Counted from the first letter of the stretch, positions 1 to 7,691 are shown. The stretch: 32,151 nucleotides of DNA from Mycobacterium colombiense (GCF_001672755.1 NZ_LZKI01000067.1:1-32151); one strand, 5' to 3'. Made by a program: numbers and translations. The notes: generated from the sequence alone by a model not told the origin.

Positions 1-1
1 G

Positions 2-208
2 GATGACCCGGGCCTGGTCCTCGGGCAGGCCCATCCGGCCGACCGGAACCCACTGCGGCCATTGCGCCTGTTCCTGGCCTCCGACCTCTCGGGCTTCGTC
101 ACCGGCCACGTCATCCCGACCGACGGCGGCACCGGCGCGGCCGGCGGATGGTTCCGCTCGACGCGCCGGCCCGATCGCCGGTGGACCAATCGCCCCATCG
201 CCCCCTGA
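2..208 (+). CDS. SDR-family oxidoreductase, C-terminal fragment (cut by window edge)
   Basis: An open frame enters from the left edge and stops at TGA 206-208. The last 68 residues include LFLASDLSGFVTGHVIPTDGG, the usual C-terminal signature of short-chain dehydrogenases (segment before the last strand, then the DGG turn). Most of the protein, including the cofactor and catalytic residues, lies outside the window, so substrate and cofactor cannot be judged. A basic tail of about 25 residues after DGG is longer than usual for the family. Its stop codon directly abuts the stop of the convergent methyltransferase gene, with no spacer. Family assignment is fairly sure; nothing finer can be said. 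Confidence 0.75.
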   Translation, partial: DDPGLVLGQAHPADRNPLRPLRLFLASDLSGFVTGHVIPTDGGTGAAGGWFRSTRRPDRRWTNRPIAP

Positions 209-712
209 TCACGCGTAACCCAGCGCCGCGTTCTCCGCGCGGATGCGCACGGAGAGCACCAGCGCATTGGCCAGGCTGAACACGATCGCGGTGAGCCACG
301 CGCAATGCACCAGCGGCAGCGCGGCCACCTCGGCCACCACCGCGGTGTAGTTGGGGTGGCGCACCCAGCGATACGGCCCGCGCTCAACCAGCGGTGCGTC
401 CGGGATCACGATCAGCCTCGGGTTCCAGTGCTTGCCGAGCACGCTGACGCAGCGCCAGCGGACGATCGTGCTGAGCGCCACCACGGCCAGCATCGGCCAG
501 CCCAGCCACCCGATGAACGGCCGGTCCAGGCTCCAGGTCTCGACGATGCACGAGACCAGGAGCAGGGCGTGCATACTGACCATCGCCGGGTAGTGATCGC
601 GTCCGAACTCCTTGCCGCCGTGCGCCATTGACCATCTGGCGTTTCGCTGGGCGACCGCCAACTCGACGAGGCGTTCGGCCCCGACGGCGAGGATGAACAG
701 GTAGTAGTACAT
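209..712 (-). CDS. ICMT-family (isoprenylcysteine carboxyl methyltransferase-like) integral membrane methyltransferase
   Basis: A 167-residue membrane protein with several hydrophobic segments. The SAM-binding signature of the ICMT/PEMT-like family is clear: GPYRWVRHPNY at residues 112-122 and RIRAEN at 156-161. I chose the ATG at 712, which gives the MYYYLF start; the frame runs further upstream but there overlaps the preceding gene. It lies 14 bp after a type III polyketide synthase gene on the same strand, so the two are probably co-transcribed. In Bacillus, BpsA/BpsB is the same pairing, where the ICMT-like partner O-methylates alkylpyrones made by the synthase. By that analogy the likely substrate is the polyketide product and not a prenylated protein. 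The family is sure; the substrate is inferred. Confidence 0.85.
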   Translation of the reverse strand: MYYYLFILAVGAERLVELAVAQRNARWSMAHGGKEFGRDHYPAMVSMHALLLVSCIVETWSLDRPFIGWLGWPMLAVVALSTIVRWRCVSVLGKHWNPRLIVIPDAPLVERGPYRWVRHPNYTAVVAEVAALPLVHCAWLTAIVFSLANALVLSVRIRAENAALGYA

Positions 713-726
713 GGCGTCGTCCCCCG

Positions 727-1836
727 TCACCACTGCAGCAACAGCAGCTCGAAGCAGAAACCCGGCCCCATCGCGAGCATCACCCCGAAGGCGCCGTCGC
801 CCGGCGGCGCGGCGACCGTGCGGCGCAGCACGTCCAGCACGGACACCGAGGACACGTTTCCGTTCTCCCGCATGGAGTTTCGGCTGTGTGCGAGGGCATC
901 GCCGGGCAACCCGATCGCGTTCTCGATCGACTCGAGGACTTTTGGACCGCCGGGATGACACACCCAGGCCGCGATGTCGGTGACGGACAGCGCGTGATCG
1001 GCCAGGAACGCGTCCACCTCGGCGCGCAGGTAGTCGTCGGCCATCTTGGGGACGTCACGGGACATGACGAGCTGGAACCCGCTCGAGCCGACGTTCCAAC
1101 CCATCACGTCGACGGTTTCCGGAACGACGCGGCTGCGGGTCGCCAGAACACGTGGCCCTGTTGCTTTGTCGGCCAACGTGTTTCGTTCGGCCCCGGTGGC
1201 GACGACCGCGGCGGCGCCGTCACCGAACAGCGACACACCGATGAGCGCGGGGATCGAGGTGTCATCGCGCTGCAGGGTGAGCGAGCACAGTTCGACCGAC
1301 AGCAGCACGGCCACGTCCCCGGGGTAGCCGTGCAGGTAGTCGTGGACGCGCGCCATTCCGGCCGCGCCGGCCACGCAGCCGAGCCCGAACAACGGCACCC
1401 GTTTGACGTCGGACCGCAACCCGATTCGTGTCATCAGTCGCGCGTCGATGGTGGGCACCGCGATTCCGGTGCTGGAGACCATCACGATGGTGTCGACCTC
1501 GTGCGGCGCCACGCCGGCGGCCGTGAGGGCCGAATTGATCGCCCGCTCACCCAGATCGACGGCCACCTCGAGATACGCGTCGTTCGCTTCCGTGAAGCCG
1601 CTCAGTCTCGGGTAACGCGACAGCGGCAGCGCGAGGCTGCGCCGGTCGACGCCGGCGGTCTGCGCAAAGCGCAGAAATCCCGGATCGGTGAAGCCGGTGA
1701 GTTCGCGTGCGACCTCGTCCTGGTCGTAGCGGTGCGGCGTGAAAGCCACTGCGGTGCCGGCGATCCGTGGAGCCCCGCATCCTCCGCCCGAGGCCCGGTG
1801 CGGGGAACTGGAAAACGTTGTTGCAGTCATGCCCAT
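727..1836 (-). CDS. Type III polyketide synthase (chalcone synthase-like, alkylpyrone/resorcinol type)
   Basis: A 369-residue protein of the normal size for type III PKSs. The thiolase-fold catalytic triad is complete: Cys154 in GLGCVAGAAG, His294 in WVCHPGGPK and Asn327 in RENGNVSS; the C-terminal GPG loop is at about 357-359. Such enzymes condense a fatty acyl-CoA starter with malonyl-CoA units to give alkylpyrones or alkylresorcinols; mycobacterial relatives (Pks10, Pks11, Pks18) use long-chain starters. The methyltransferase gene follows after 14 bp. The start is ATG 1836, with a second ATG two codons later; no strong Shine-Dalgarno is visible for either. The starter unit and product cannot be read from sequence. 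Confidence 0.93.
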   Translation of the reverse strand: MGMTATTFSSSPHRASGGGCGAPRIAGTAVAFTPHRYDQDEVARELTGFTDPGFLRFAQTAGVDRRSLALPLSRYPRLSGFTEANDAYLEVAVDLGERAINSALTAAGVAPHEVDTIVMVSSTGIAVPTIDARLMTRIGLRSDVKRVPLFGLGCVAGAAGMARVHDYLHGYPGDVAVLLSVELCSLTLQRDDTSIPALIGVSLFGDGAAAVVATGAERNTLADKATGPRVLATRSRVVPETVDVMGWNVGSSGFQLVMSRDVPKMADDYLRAEVDAFLADHALSVTDIAAWVCHPGGPKVLESIENAIGLPGDALAHSRNSMRENGNVSSVSVLDVLRRTVAAPPGDGAFGVMLAMGPGFCFELLLLQW

Positions 1837-2002
1837 GCCGACGACGGCGGCCCCGTAAAAGGTTCACCGGATCACCGCCGAAGTGAGTTGAACCACAACG
1901 GCACAGCTACCGTTAACCGGGAGACAGGCCACGGGGGGACGTTGTCGGGCGCGCCTTGTTCGGCGCGAAAGGGCCTGCGGGACTGTGGAACCCCCGGGGC
2001 GT

Positions 2003-4249
2003 TCAGGCAGTTGGCGCAGGCCGGAACCGGGCTTGATCGTCGATGATGGTGACCGGGATGCCATTGAGCACGCCGTTGCCGGAGGGCTCGTCGACAAACG
2101 TCGGCGGGGACAGCACATTCGTGTTGACACCCGGCGAGCTGTTCGCCACCGACATGCGGGTGCCCGGCTTGCCGTGCCCCCAGCCGTGCGGCATCGAGAC
2201 CACGCCGGGCTTGATGGACTCGGTGACCTCGACGGGAACTCTGATCTCGCCGGCCTCCGATTTCACCGTCACGATGTCGTTGTCGGTGACGCCGCAGCGG
2301 GCCGCGTCGTCGGGATGGATCAGCAATGTGCACCGGTCCTTTCCCTTCATCAGCGCGGGCACGTTGTGCAGCCAGGTGTTGTTGGATCGCAGGTGCCGGC
2401 GGCTCACCAGGACGAGCGGCTCGGCGGGCCGCTGCATGCGTGCGGCCAGGCGCGGCAGGTCGTCGAGCAGGTATGGCGGGGCGAGCCTGATCTTCTTGTC
2501 AGCCGTGCCCAGGATGTCGGGCAGCTGCGGCACCATCGGCCCGAAGTCGATGCCGTTCGGGTTGGCCTTGAGTATGTCCAGCGTCAGCCCACCCGGATTC
2601 TTGCCGTACTGGTCACCGAAGGGTCCGGTACGCAGCGTGAGGTCGAGCATTCGCTCGGGTCCGCCGTGCTCGTAGAGCTTGCGGATCTGTGCACCGTCGA
2701 GGCCTTGGGTAAACGCCAGGTAGTCGAAGAAGCCGTCGTCGATGGCCGCGACATCCACGTCCTCGGCCGGTGTGCCGGTGCACAGGCCGGTCAACCGGAT
2801 CAGGATCTCCCATTCGTGCGGGCGATCGCCCGGATCGAACACCGGGGCGGAGTAATTCGCGATGCTGCGGATGGCGAAGAGCAGGATCAGATCGTCGTGG
2901 TGCGGCTGCTCGAGCGGGGACAGGCCGGGCAGGATCACGTCGGCGTGCCGCGTGGTCTCGTTGAGCCAAAGGTCAACGGAGATCATGGCTTCCAGCATCG
3001 GCAGCACTTCGTCGAGTTTGTCACCGGCGGGCGTGGACAACACCGGGTTGCCCGCGACGGTGATCAGCGCCTTGAGCTGTCCGTCGCCCGGGGTGGCGAT
3101 CTCCTCGGCCATGCAGGACACCGGCGCCTGACCGAGCACCTCCTTGGCGCCGCGCACCCGGGTGTGCCAACGACCGAATTCCGGTGCGCCGTCCTCCAGC
3201 CCGGGCAGTGGCTGGGTGGTGATCGACCAGGCCGCCGGCTTGGGGAACATCGCGCCGCCCGGTGTGTCGAAATGGCCGGTGAGGATGTTGACGGCGTCCA
3301 CCAGCCAGCTGGCGAGGCTGCCAAACTCCTGATTGCACAGGCCGATTCGGCCGTATACCACCGACTTCTCGGTGCCCGCGAGCTCGCGGGCCAGCCGGCG
3401 GATCCGGTCTTCGTCGATGCCGGTGACGGCGCTGACCCGTTCCGGCGGCCAGTCCGCGGCGGCTCGCCGCATGGCGTCGACACCATCGACGTGCGGCCCC
3501 GGCCTGATGAGGTCCTCGTCGAAGAGGGTGTGTGCGACGGCCAGCAGCAGCGCCGCGTCGGTTCCCGGCACGATGGGAAGCCATTCGTCGGCGCGCGCGG
3601 CGGTCAGGGTGCGCACCGGGTCGATCACGATCACCTTGCCGCGTTTGCGAATCCCGTCGATCAGACTCATCACGTTGGGCGCGGCCAACAGCGAGCCCTG
3701 CGACGCCGCCGGGTTGGCGCCCATGATCACCAACAGGTCGGTGCGTTCGATGTCGGGCACCGGGAAGTTCCACCACAGGCCGTACATGAGATGCGACGAC
3801 AGGTTCTTCGGCCACTGATCGACCGTGCCCGGTGAATACGTGACCGGCATGCCGGACATGCCCATCAGGACGCCCGCGTAGCGGGCCAGTGAGAACGAGT
3901 GCGCCAGCGGGTTGCCGGTGTAGGCGGTGACCGCGCCGATGCCGTACTTGTCGATCACCGGGGTCAGCAGTTCGGTGCAGCGGCGAAACGCCGCGTCCCA
4001 GCTGACTTCCCGCCATTGGCCGTCGACCTTGATCATCGGCCGGCGAATGCGGTCCGGATCGTCGTGCAGGGCCGCAAGCGAGGTGCCTTTAGGGCACAGA
4101 TGTCCGCGGCTCCACACATCGTCGCGGTTGCCCCGGATCCCGGTGACTTTTGCGTTTTTGGGGCCGCCCTCGACGCGAATTTCCAAGCCGCACATGGCTT
4201 CACACAAGGGACACGTGCGCAGGTGCGTCCCGTCTTCGCCCGGTTTCAT
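2003..4249 (-). CDS. Molybdopterin-dependent oxidoreductase (formate dehydrogenase/DMSO reductase superfamily), Rv0197-like
   Basis: A 748-residue protein with the N-terminal 4Fe-4S motif CPLCEAMC (Cys13, 16, 20) completed by Cys52 in GHLCPKG. The molybdopterin oxidoreductase domain and a C-terminal dinucleotide-binding domain follow (PHGWGHGKPG region). Size and layout match the M. tuberculosis Rv0197 type, from memory. At the place where formate dehydrogenases and nitrate reductases carry Sec or Cys as Mo ligand, this protein has YSPGTVDQWPKN (about 138-149), with no Cys; Ser, Thr or Asp would have to serve. No twin-arginine signal or membrane segment is seen, so it is probably cytoplasmic. 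I chose ATG 4249; a TTG at 4291 would add 14 residues but would place a striking palindrome inside the gene. The substrate is unknown. Confidence 0.9.
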   Translation of the reverse strand: MKPGEDGTHLRTCPLCEAMCGLEIRVEGGPKNAKVTGIRGNRDDVWSRGHLCPKGTSLAALHDDPDRIRRPMIKVDGQWREVSWDAAFRRCTELLTPVIDKYGIGAVTAYTGNPLAHSFSLARYAGVLMGMSGMPVTYSPGTVDQWPKNLSSHLMYGLWWNFPVPDIERTDLLVIMGANPAASQGSLLAAPNVMSLIDGIRKRGKVIVIDPVRTLTAARADEWLPIVPGTDAALLLAVAHTLFDEDLIRPGPHVDGVDAMRRAAADWPPERVSAVTGIDEDRIRRLARELAGTEKSVVYGRIGLCNQEFGSLASWLVDAVNILTGHFDTPGGAMFPKPAAWSITTQPLPGLEDGAPEFGRWHTRVRGAKEVLGQAPVSCMAEEIATPGDGQLKALITVAGNPVLSTPAGDKLDEVLPMLEAMISVDLWLNETTRHADVILPGLSPLEQPHHDDLILLFAIRSIANYSAPVFDPGDRPHEWEILIRLTGLCTGTPAEDVDVAAIDDGFFDYLAFTQGLDGAQIRKLYEHGGPERMLDLTLRTGPFGDQYGKNPGGLTLDILKANPNGIDFGPMVPQLPDILGTADKKIRLAPPYLLDDLPRLAARMQRPAEPLVLVSRRHLRSNNTWLHNVPALMKGKDRCTLLIHPDDAARCGVTDNDIVTVKSEAGEIRVPVEVTESIKPGVVSMPHGWGHGKPGTRMSVANSSPGVNTNVLSPPTFVDEPSGNGVLNGIPVTIIDDQARFRPAPTA

Positions 4250-4261
4250 CCACCCACTGTA

Positions 4262-4284
4262 TTCCGCTACCGGCGGTAGCGGAA
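4262..4284. promoter_or_regulatory. 23-bp near-perfect palindrome, candidate operator upstream of the molybdopterin oxidoreductase
   Basis: Two 11-base arms (TTCCGCTACCG and its exact complement) flank a single central base. It lies 12 bp upstream of the ATG at 4249, between this gene and the stop of the F420/flavin gene at 4301. The exact symmetry and the place suggest a binding site for a dimeric repressor such as a TetR-type protein, or a hairpin that ends transcription of the upstream gene. No regulator gene lies next to it in this window. Confidence 0.6.
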
Positions 4285-4300
4285 GTGCCAAGATTCGGGG

Positions 4301-4726
4301 TCAGCCCGCCCAGGGCCCGATGCCGCCGACCTTGTCGATGCGGATGTGGGTGAGGTAGCCCGGCGGGGCGTTGTCGGGCGGGAACTTGGTGTTCGGGTCG
4401 CCGAGGACCGGGTTGAGCTCCGCCAGCAGTTCGGGGGCGCCGCCCTCGGTGATCCGGGCGGTCCCGGTGAGCGAGAGGTAGGGCCGCATCCCCTGGCCGG
4501 CCGCGTCGAGCGACACGATGGTCACCGCGACGCGCGGATCGTTGCGCACGTTGCGGACCTTCTTGTGTTCGGAAAGGTGGGCGCTGACGAGTTCGTCTCC
4601 GTCGGGCGTCGACCGCAACGCCACCCAGACGACGCTCACCTGGGGGCTGCCGTCGGGATTGATGGTCACCAGCGTGGCATCCGCGCCCTTCCCGATGAGG
4701 TCGCGGGCGGCGTCGTTGAGCTTCAT
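4301..4726 (-). CDS. PPOX-class F420/flavin-dependent protein (FDOR-B type)
   Basis: A 141-residue single-domain split beta-barrel protein. The N-terminal pattern of about ten residues, then ATLVTINPDGSPQVSVVWV, is typical of the pyridoxamine-phosphate-oxidase-like F420-binding family (Rv1155 type). SEHKKVRNVRNDPRVAVTI supplies the basic stretch that binds cofactor phosphates in this family. ATG 4726 was chosen because the family begins at about this point; the frame could run 19 residues further. Mycobacterial relatives use F420 to reduce small heterocycles, biliverdin or quinones, or simply bind F420. The exact substrate cannot be told. It is read in the same direction as the molybdopterin enzyme, but the palindrome between them makes common transcription doubtful. 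Confidence 0.85.
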   Translation of the reverse strand: MKLNDAARDLIGKGADATLVTINPDGSPQVSVVWVALRSTPDGDELVSAHLSEHKKVRNVRNDPRVAVTIVSLDAAGQGMRPYLSLTGTARITEGGAPELLAELNPVLGDPNTKFPPDNAPPGYLTHIRIDKVGGIGPWAG

Positions 4727-4786
4727 GCGTTGTTCTACACCCGCATGCGGCTTTTCATTCCCGGGCTTTCCCGCCCGCGACAAAGC

Positions 4787-4818
4787 GGTGGCCCGGCCAC
4801 GCCTGTGACCGGGCCACC
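4787..4818 (-). terminator. Hairpin terminator after the CsbD-like gene
   Basis: Two 14-base arms (4787-4800 and 4805-4818) pair at 13 of 14 positions around a 4-base loop, starting 11 bp after the stop of the CsbD-like gene. There is no long U tract, which is common for mycobacterial hairpin terminators. It would insulate the F420/flavin gene from read-through. Confidence 0.65.
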
Positions 4819-4829
4819 ATCGACTGCCG

Positions 4830-5063
4830 CTACTGTTCGGCTTTCTGGCGAGCTTCGTTGATTTCGGCGGCCTTGCGGGCGCTTTCGGCTTCGGCCTCTT
4901 TCTGGGCGGCCTCTCGTTGCGCGTCGGCCTTGTCCTGCTGAGCCTTGCCCTCCCGCATCAGGTCGTCACGTCCGGCAACCGCGCCGGCGACTTCCTTGAC
5001 CTTGCCCTTGACGCCCTCGACGATGCCTTCGATGGCTTCTTCCGGACCACTCTTGTCCGACAT
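4830..5063 (-). CDS. CsbD-like small stress protein
   Basis: A 77-residue, highly charged, Ala/Glu/Lys-rich protein beginning MSDKSGPEEAIEGIVEGVKG. The repeated helical pattern (VEGVKGKVKEVAG, then DDLMREGKAQQDKADA) is that of the CsbD / microaggregate-binding-protein family of small stress proteins, with a longer coiled-coil-like tail of Lys/Glu/Ala heptads to the end. The start at 5063 has a strong ribosome-binding site, GGAGGGAG, just upstream. No enzymatic motif is present; family members are induced by general stress and their molecular function is unclear. A possible SigF-like promoter lies upstream (5119-5144). Confidence 0.8.
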   Translation of the reverse strand: MSDKSGPEEAIEGIVEGVKGKVKEVAGAVAGRDDLMREGKAQQDKADAQREAAQKEAEAESARKAAEINEARQKAEQ

Positions 5064-5118
5064 GCGTTCTCCCTCCGTGTGGCGCGCGAACGCCCGTGTC
5101 GTGCGCTCGCCCCCTTTA

Positions 5119-5144
5119 TTGCCCAACCGCTGCGTTCTCGAAAC
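5119..5144 (-). promoter_or_regulatory. Possible SigF-type promoter of the CsbD-like gene
   Basis: On the minus strand GTTT (5144-5141), a 16-base spacer, then GGGCAA (5124-5119) resembles the mycobacterial SigF consensus GTTT-N15-17-GGGTAT in the -35 box and four of six -10 bases. It would give a leader of about 50 bases. This fits a general-stress gene but rests on a short match. Nothing else is seen in the 5064-5360 gap. Confidence 0.3.
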
Positions 5145-5360
5145 GTGGGCGGCGAGTAGCCTTCGCCACACCCGTGACCGGGCGGATCGTCGTCACCGAG
5201 AACGCACCGGAGATATGGCCCAATTGCCGTGCCGGACAACATCGCCGATCACACTTCGGTGACTTTGGCGAGCGCCGCATCGGCAGGTTTCCAGCACCGT
5301 CACCGGGTGCGCCTACGCTGGTGGGCCGAGGTTTCGGCGACGGCGCGAGGAGACGTGACG

Positions 5361-5813
5361 GTGGAAATGTGGGAACTGGTCGCCCGCGAGCGAATCCGGG
5401 ACACCTTGGCGCGTTACAACTGGTCCGGTGACGCCGGCCGGCTCGACGGACTTGCGGAGACGTTCTGCGCCGACGGCGTCCTCGAGATCCGGGGTTTCGC
5501 GCCGCTGCGCGGGCGTTCGGAGATCGCGGCATTCCTGGGCGGTGTCACCGGGAGGGTCGCCGTCGAGGCCGGCGTCAAACCGGTTGTGCGCCATAACGTC
5601 GCGAACGTGTTGTTCACCGCGGTGGCACCCGGACAGGCCCGGGTCGACTCCTACTTCACCGTGGTCACCCACATCGGGCTCGACCACTGCGGCCGCTACC
5701 GAGACCTCCTGGTGCCCGAGGCTGATGCTTGGCTGATCAAGCACCGCAAGGTTTCGACCGACTGGGCGGCGCCCGATTCCGCGATGGCCCGCGAGCCCTC
5801 CGGGGGGCAGTGA
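5361..5813 (+). CDS. NTF2/SnoaL-fold protein
   Basis: A protein of about 150 residues with the layout of SnoaL-like (NTF2-fold) proteins: an N-terminal helix (ELVARERIRDTLARYNWSGD), the helix-turn GLAETFCADGVLEIRGFAPLRGRSEI, then strands ending in GRYRDLLV and WLIKHRKVSTDW. This fold serves cyclases, ketosteroid isomerases, dehydratases and ring-hydroxylase beta subunits, so the role is open. GTG 5361 was chosen because GAGGAG (5347-5352) lies 8 bases before it; GTG 5355 is too close to it and ATG 5367 is also possible. The gene stands alone, divergent from the CsbD-like gene. Confidence 0.72.
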   Translation: MEMWELVARERIRDTLARYNWSGDAGRLDGLAETFCADGVLEIRGFAPLRGRSEIAAFLGGVTGRVAVEAGVKPVVRHNVANVLFTAVAPGQARVDSYFTVVTHIGLDHCGRYRDLLVPEADAWLIKHRKVSTDWAAPDSAMAREPSGGQ

Positions 5814-5893
5814 TGACGTCCTCGCGGGCACACTAAACCTGTTGTCCGCGTTGATGTTCAACCGTAGTCGAGTCAAGCGGGAAAGGACCGATC

Positions 5894-5923
5894 ATGTCCG
5901 CGTCCGAGACCCCGGCGCACTGA
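5894..5923 (+). CDS. Nine-codon leader ORF
   Basis: ATG 5894 is preceded by AAAGGA at 5882-5887 and encodes MSASETPAH, then TGA. The stop overlaps the ATG of the next small frame as TGATG. It may be a leader peptide coupling translation of the following ORF, or the 5' end of a gene broken by a frameshift. The evidence is only the ribosome-binding site and the overlap. Confidence 0.3.
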   Translation: MSASETPAH

Positions 5924-6084
5924 TGATCGTCCTGGTCTTGGGCGCGACGTCGATCGAGCACTTCAACGTGATCGGTGAGCAGCTTGTGCACGCGCTCTTT
6001 CTCGTCGGCGTGATTGCCTTCCGCGGCCACCACCGCTACTGCGTCGACCGCCTGCTCGCGGGGCACCGGTCCACCAGCGCATAA
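5923..6084 (+). CDS. Small hydrophobic hypothetical protein (53 aa)
   Basis: Begins at ATG 5923, overlapping the stop of the nine-codon ORF. The predicted 53-residue product has a hydrophobic start (MIVLVLGAT) and a second hydrophobic stretch (LVHALFLVGVIAF), followed by a basic tail rich in His and Arg. This would suit a small membrane protein with one or two short segments. I do not recognise a family. The codon pattern does not exclude a chance frame. It sits alone between an NTF2-like gene and the WS/DGAT gene. Confidence 0.35.
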   Translation: MIVLVLGATSIEHFNVIGEQLVHALFLVGVIAFRGHHRYCVDRLLAGHRSTSA

Positions 6085-6121
6085 GCGGCGACCCGCCGGC
6101 CGCACCGGGCGTCGGCTGAGT

Positions 6122-6145
6122 GGCGATTTCGTTAAATGTATCGCC
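6122..6145. repeat. Inverted repeat in the intergenic region before the WS/DGAT gene
   Basis: GGCGAT (6122-6127) and its complement ATCGCC (6140-6145) flank an A/T-rich 12-base centre. It could be part of a promoter or operator, or a weak hairpin after the small ORF. Arms are only six bases, so support is modest. Confidence 0.3.
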
Positions 6146-6241
6146 GGGATGTTTGCCGAAAGCCCCGCAACGGCTACAGATAAAAGTCACCCGAAATAAG
6201 TTGCGGTCGCCCCGATCGTGCGTCCCCTCAGGAGCTCCGGG

Positions 6242-6271
6242 ATGACCGCCGGTCACGTGACCAGCGGTCAT
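6242..6271. promoter_or_regulatory. 30-bp palindrome, candidate operator of the WS/DGAT gene
   Basis: The core GGTCACGTGACC (6251-6262) is a perfect palindrome and lies inside a larger one: outer arms ATGACCGC (6242-6249) and GCGGTCAT (6264-6271) also pair exactly, leaving one mismatched pair (6250/6263). The GGTCA half-site therefore occurs four times, two in each orientation. It ends 25 bp before ATG 6297, a natural place for a repressor. Confidence 0.6.
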
Positions 6272-6296
6272 GGCCGCATAACCGAGACGAGCAAGC

Positions 6297-7691
6297 ATGC
6301 AACGACTCAGTGGATTAGACGCGTTCTTCTTATACCTGGAATCACCGACGCAGCCTTTAAACGTTTGCTGCGTGCTGGAACTGGACCCGATGACGATGCC
6401 GGGCGGCTACACCTTCGACCGCTTGCAGGAGGCACTGTCGGTGCGGTTGGACGCCGTGCCAGAATTCCGCCTCAAGCTGGCCGACAACCAATTGAACTTC
6501 GATCACCCGGTGTGGGTGGACGACGATCGGTTCGATCTTTCACGGCACCTGCACCGCGTCGCCCTGCCCTCGCCCGGAGGGCCGAGGGAATTAGCGGACA
6601 TCTGCGGCCACATCGCCGGGCTACCGCTCGATCGGGATCGCCCGCTCTGGGAGATGTGGGTGGTCGAAGGCCTGCACGGCACCGACGCGTTGTCCGTCGT
6701 CGTCAAGATCCACCACGCGGTGGTCGACGGCGTGGGCGGGGCCAACCTGCTCGCGCAGTTGTGCAGCGCCGTGCCGGACGCCGCGCCGCCGGAACCGGCC
6801 GAGCGCATCGGCGCGGCGAATCCGCTGCAGATCGCCGTGAGCGGGCTGATCGGCGCGGCACTACGGCCGTGGCGCCTGGCCAAGGTGGTGCCGTCAACGG
6901 CGCTGACCCTGGCGGGAACGCTGCTGCGTGCCCGCGGCGGCGGCCAGACGATGGCGGCTCCGTTCGCGGCACCGCCGACGGCGTTCAACGGCTCGTTCAC
7001 CCGGCGCCGCAACGTCGCCCTGACCAGCGTGGACCTTGAGGATGTCAAAACCGTCAAACGCCGGTTCGGGGTGACGGTCAACGACGTCGTGACCGCGCTG
7101 TGCGCCGGCGCGCTGCGCCAGTACTTCCAGGACCGCGACGCGCTGTCGGACCTCCCTTTGGTCGCCAGCGTGCCGGTGTCCGTCCGCGACAGATCAACTC
7201 GGACGGGCCGCAACCAGATGACCTGGATGCTCTGCCGGCTCGAAACCCACATCGACGACCCGGTGCAACGGCTGGCCAGCATCGCCGCCGGAAACGCCGC
7301 CGCCAAGGACCACTCCGCGGCGCTGGGCCCGACCCTGCTGCACGACTGGACGCAAGTGGCCGGACAAACCATGTTCGGCGCAGCCAGGAAACTGCTGCCA
7401 CGCATGCCCCTGCCCGACAAGCCGCCACACAACCTGGTGATGTCCAACGTGGCCGGCCCGCAGGACCAGCTCTACTTCCTGGGGTGCCGGCTCGACGCCA
7501 TGTATCCGCTCGGCCCGATCATCGCGGGCGCCGCGCTCAACATCACCGTGATGTCGCTCAACGGCCGACTGGGCGTCGGCATCATCTCCTGCCCCGACCT
7601 GGTTCCGGACCTGTGGGACCTCGCCGACGCGTTCCCGGCCGCGCTCAAAGAGCTGCTGAATTGCGGCGAATCCGTGGGCAATCCGCTCTGA
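6297..7691 (+). CDS. WS/DGAT-family acyltransferase (wax ester synthase / diacylglycerol O-acyltransferase)
   Basis: A 464-residue protein, the usual length of mycobacterial triacylglycerol synthases. It starts MQRLSGLDAFFLYLE, carries DRDRPLWEMWVVEGL at 112-126 and the catalytic HHAVVDG at 139-145 (HHxxxDG). The C-terminal half has the family's conserved NLVMSNVAGP and YPLGPI segments. It transfers an acyl group from acyl-CoA to diacylglycerol or a fatty alcohol, storing lipid in inclusion bodies. Mycobacteria carry many paralogues, so the precise member cannot be named. The gene stands alone, with a 30-bp palindrome just upstream that may control it. Assignment is firm for family, open for substrate. 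Confidence 0.95.
   Translation: MQRLSGLDAFFLYLESPTQPLNVCCVLELDPMTMPGGYTFDRLQEALSVRLDAVPEFRLKLADNQLNFDHPVWVDDDRFDLSRHLHRVALPSPGGPRELADICGHIAGLPLDRDRPLWEMWVVEGLHGTDALSVVVKIHHAVVDGVGGANLLAQLCSAVPDAAPPEPAERIGAANPLQIAVSGLIGAALRPWRLAKVVPSTALTLAGTLLRARGGGQTMAAPFAAPPTAFNGSFTRRRNVALTSVDLEDVKTVKRRFGVTVNDVVTALCAGALRQYFQDRDALSDLPLVASVPVSVRDRSTRTGRNQMTWMLCRLETHIDDPVQRLASIAAGNAAAKDHSAALGPTLLHDWTQVAGQTMFGAARKLLPRMPLPDKPPHNLVMSNVAGPQDQLYFLGCRLDAMYPLGPIIAGAALNITVMSLNGRLGVGIISCPDLVPDLWDLADAFPAALKELLNCGESVGNPL

Noticed and set aside
1985..3835. 616-codon plus-strand frame opposite the molybdopterin oxidoreductase
   Set aside because: No recognisable domain, and it runs across a well-supported gene in antisense.
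4249..4291. TTG 4291 as start of the molybdopterin oxidoreductase
   Set aside because: It would put the perfect palindrome inside the coding region and gives residues copied from the palindrome (Pro/Leu/Val) with no family match.
5842..6084. 80-residue version of the small ORF starting at 5842
   Set aside because: The upstream part has a poor start context, while ATG 5923 has the coupled overlap.
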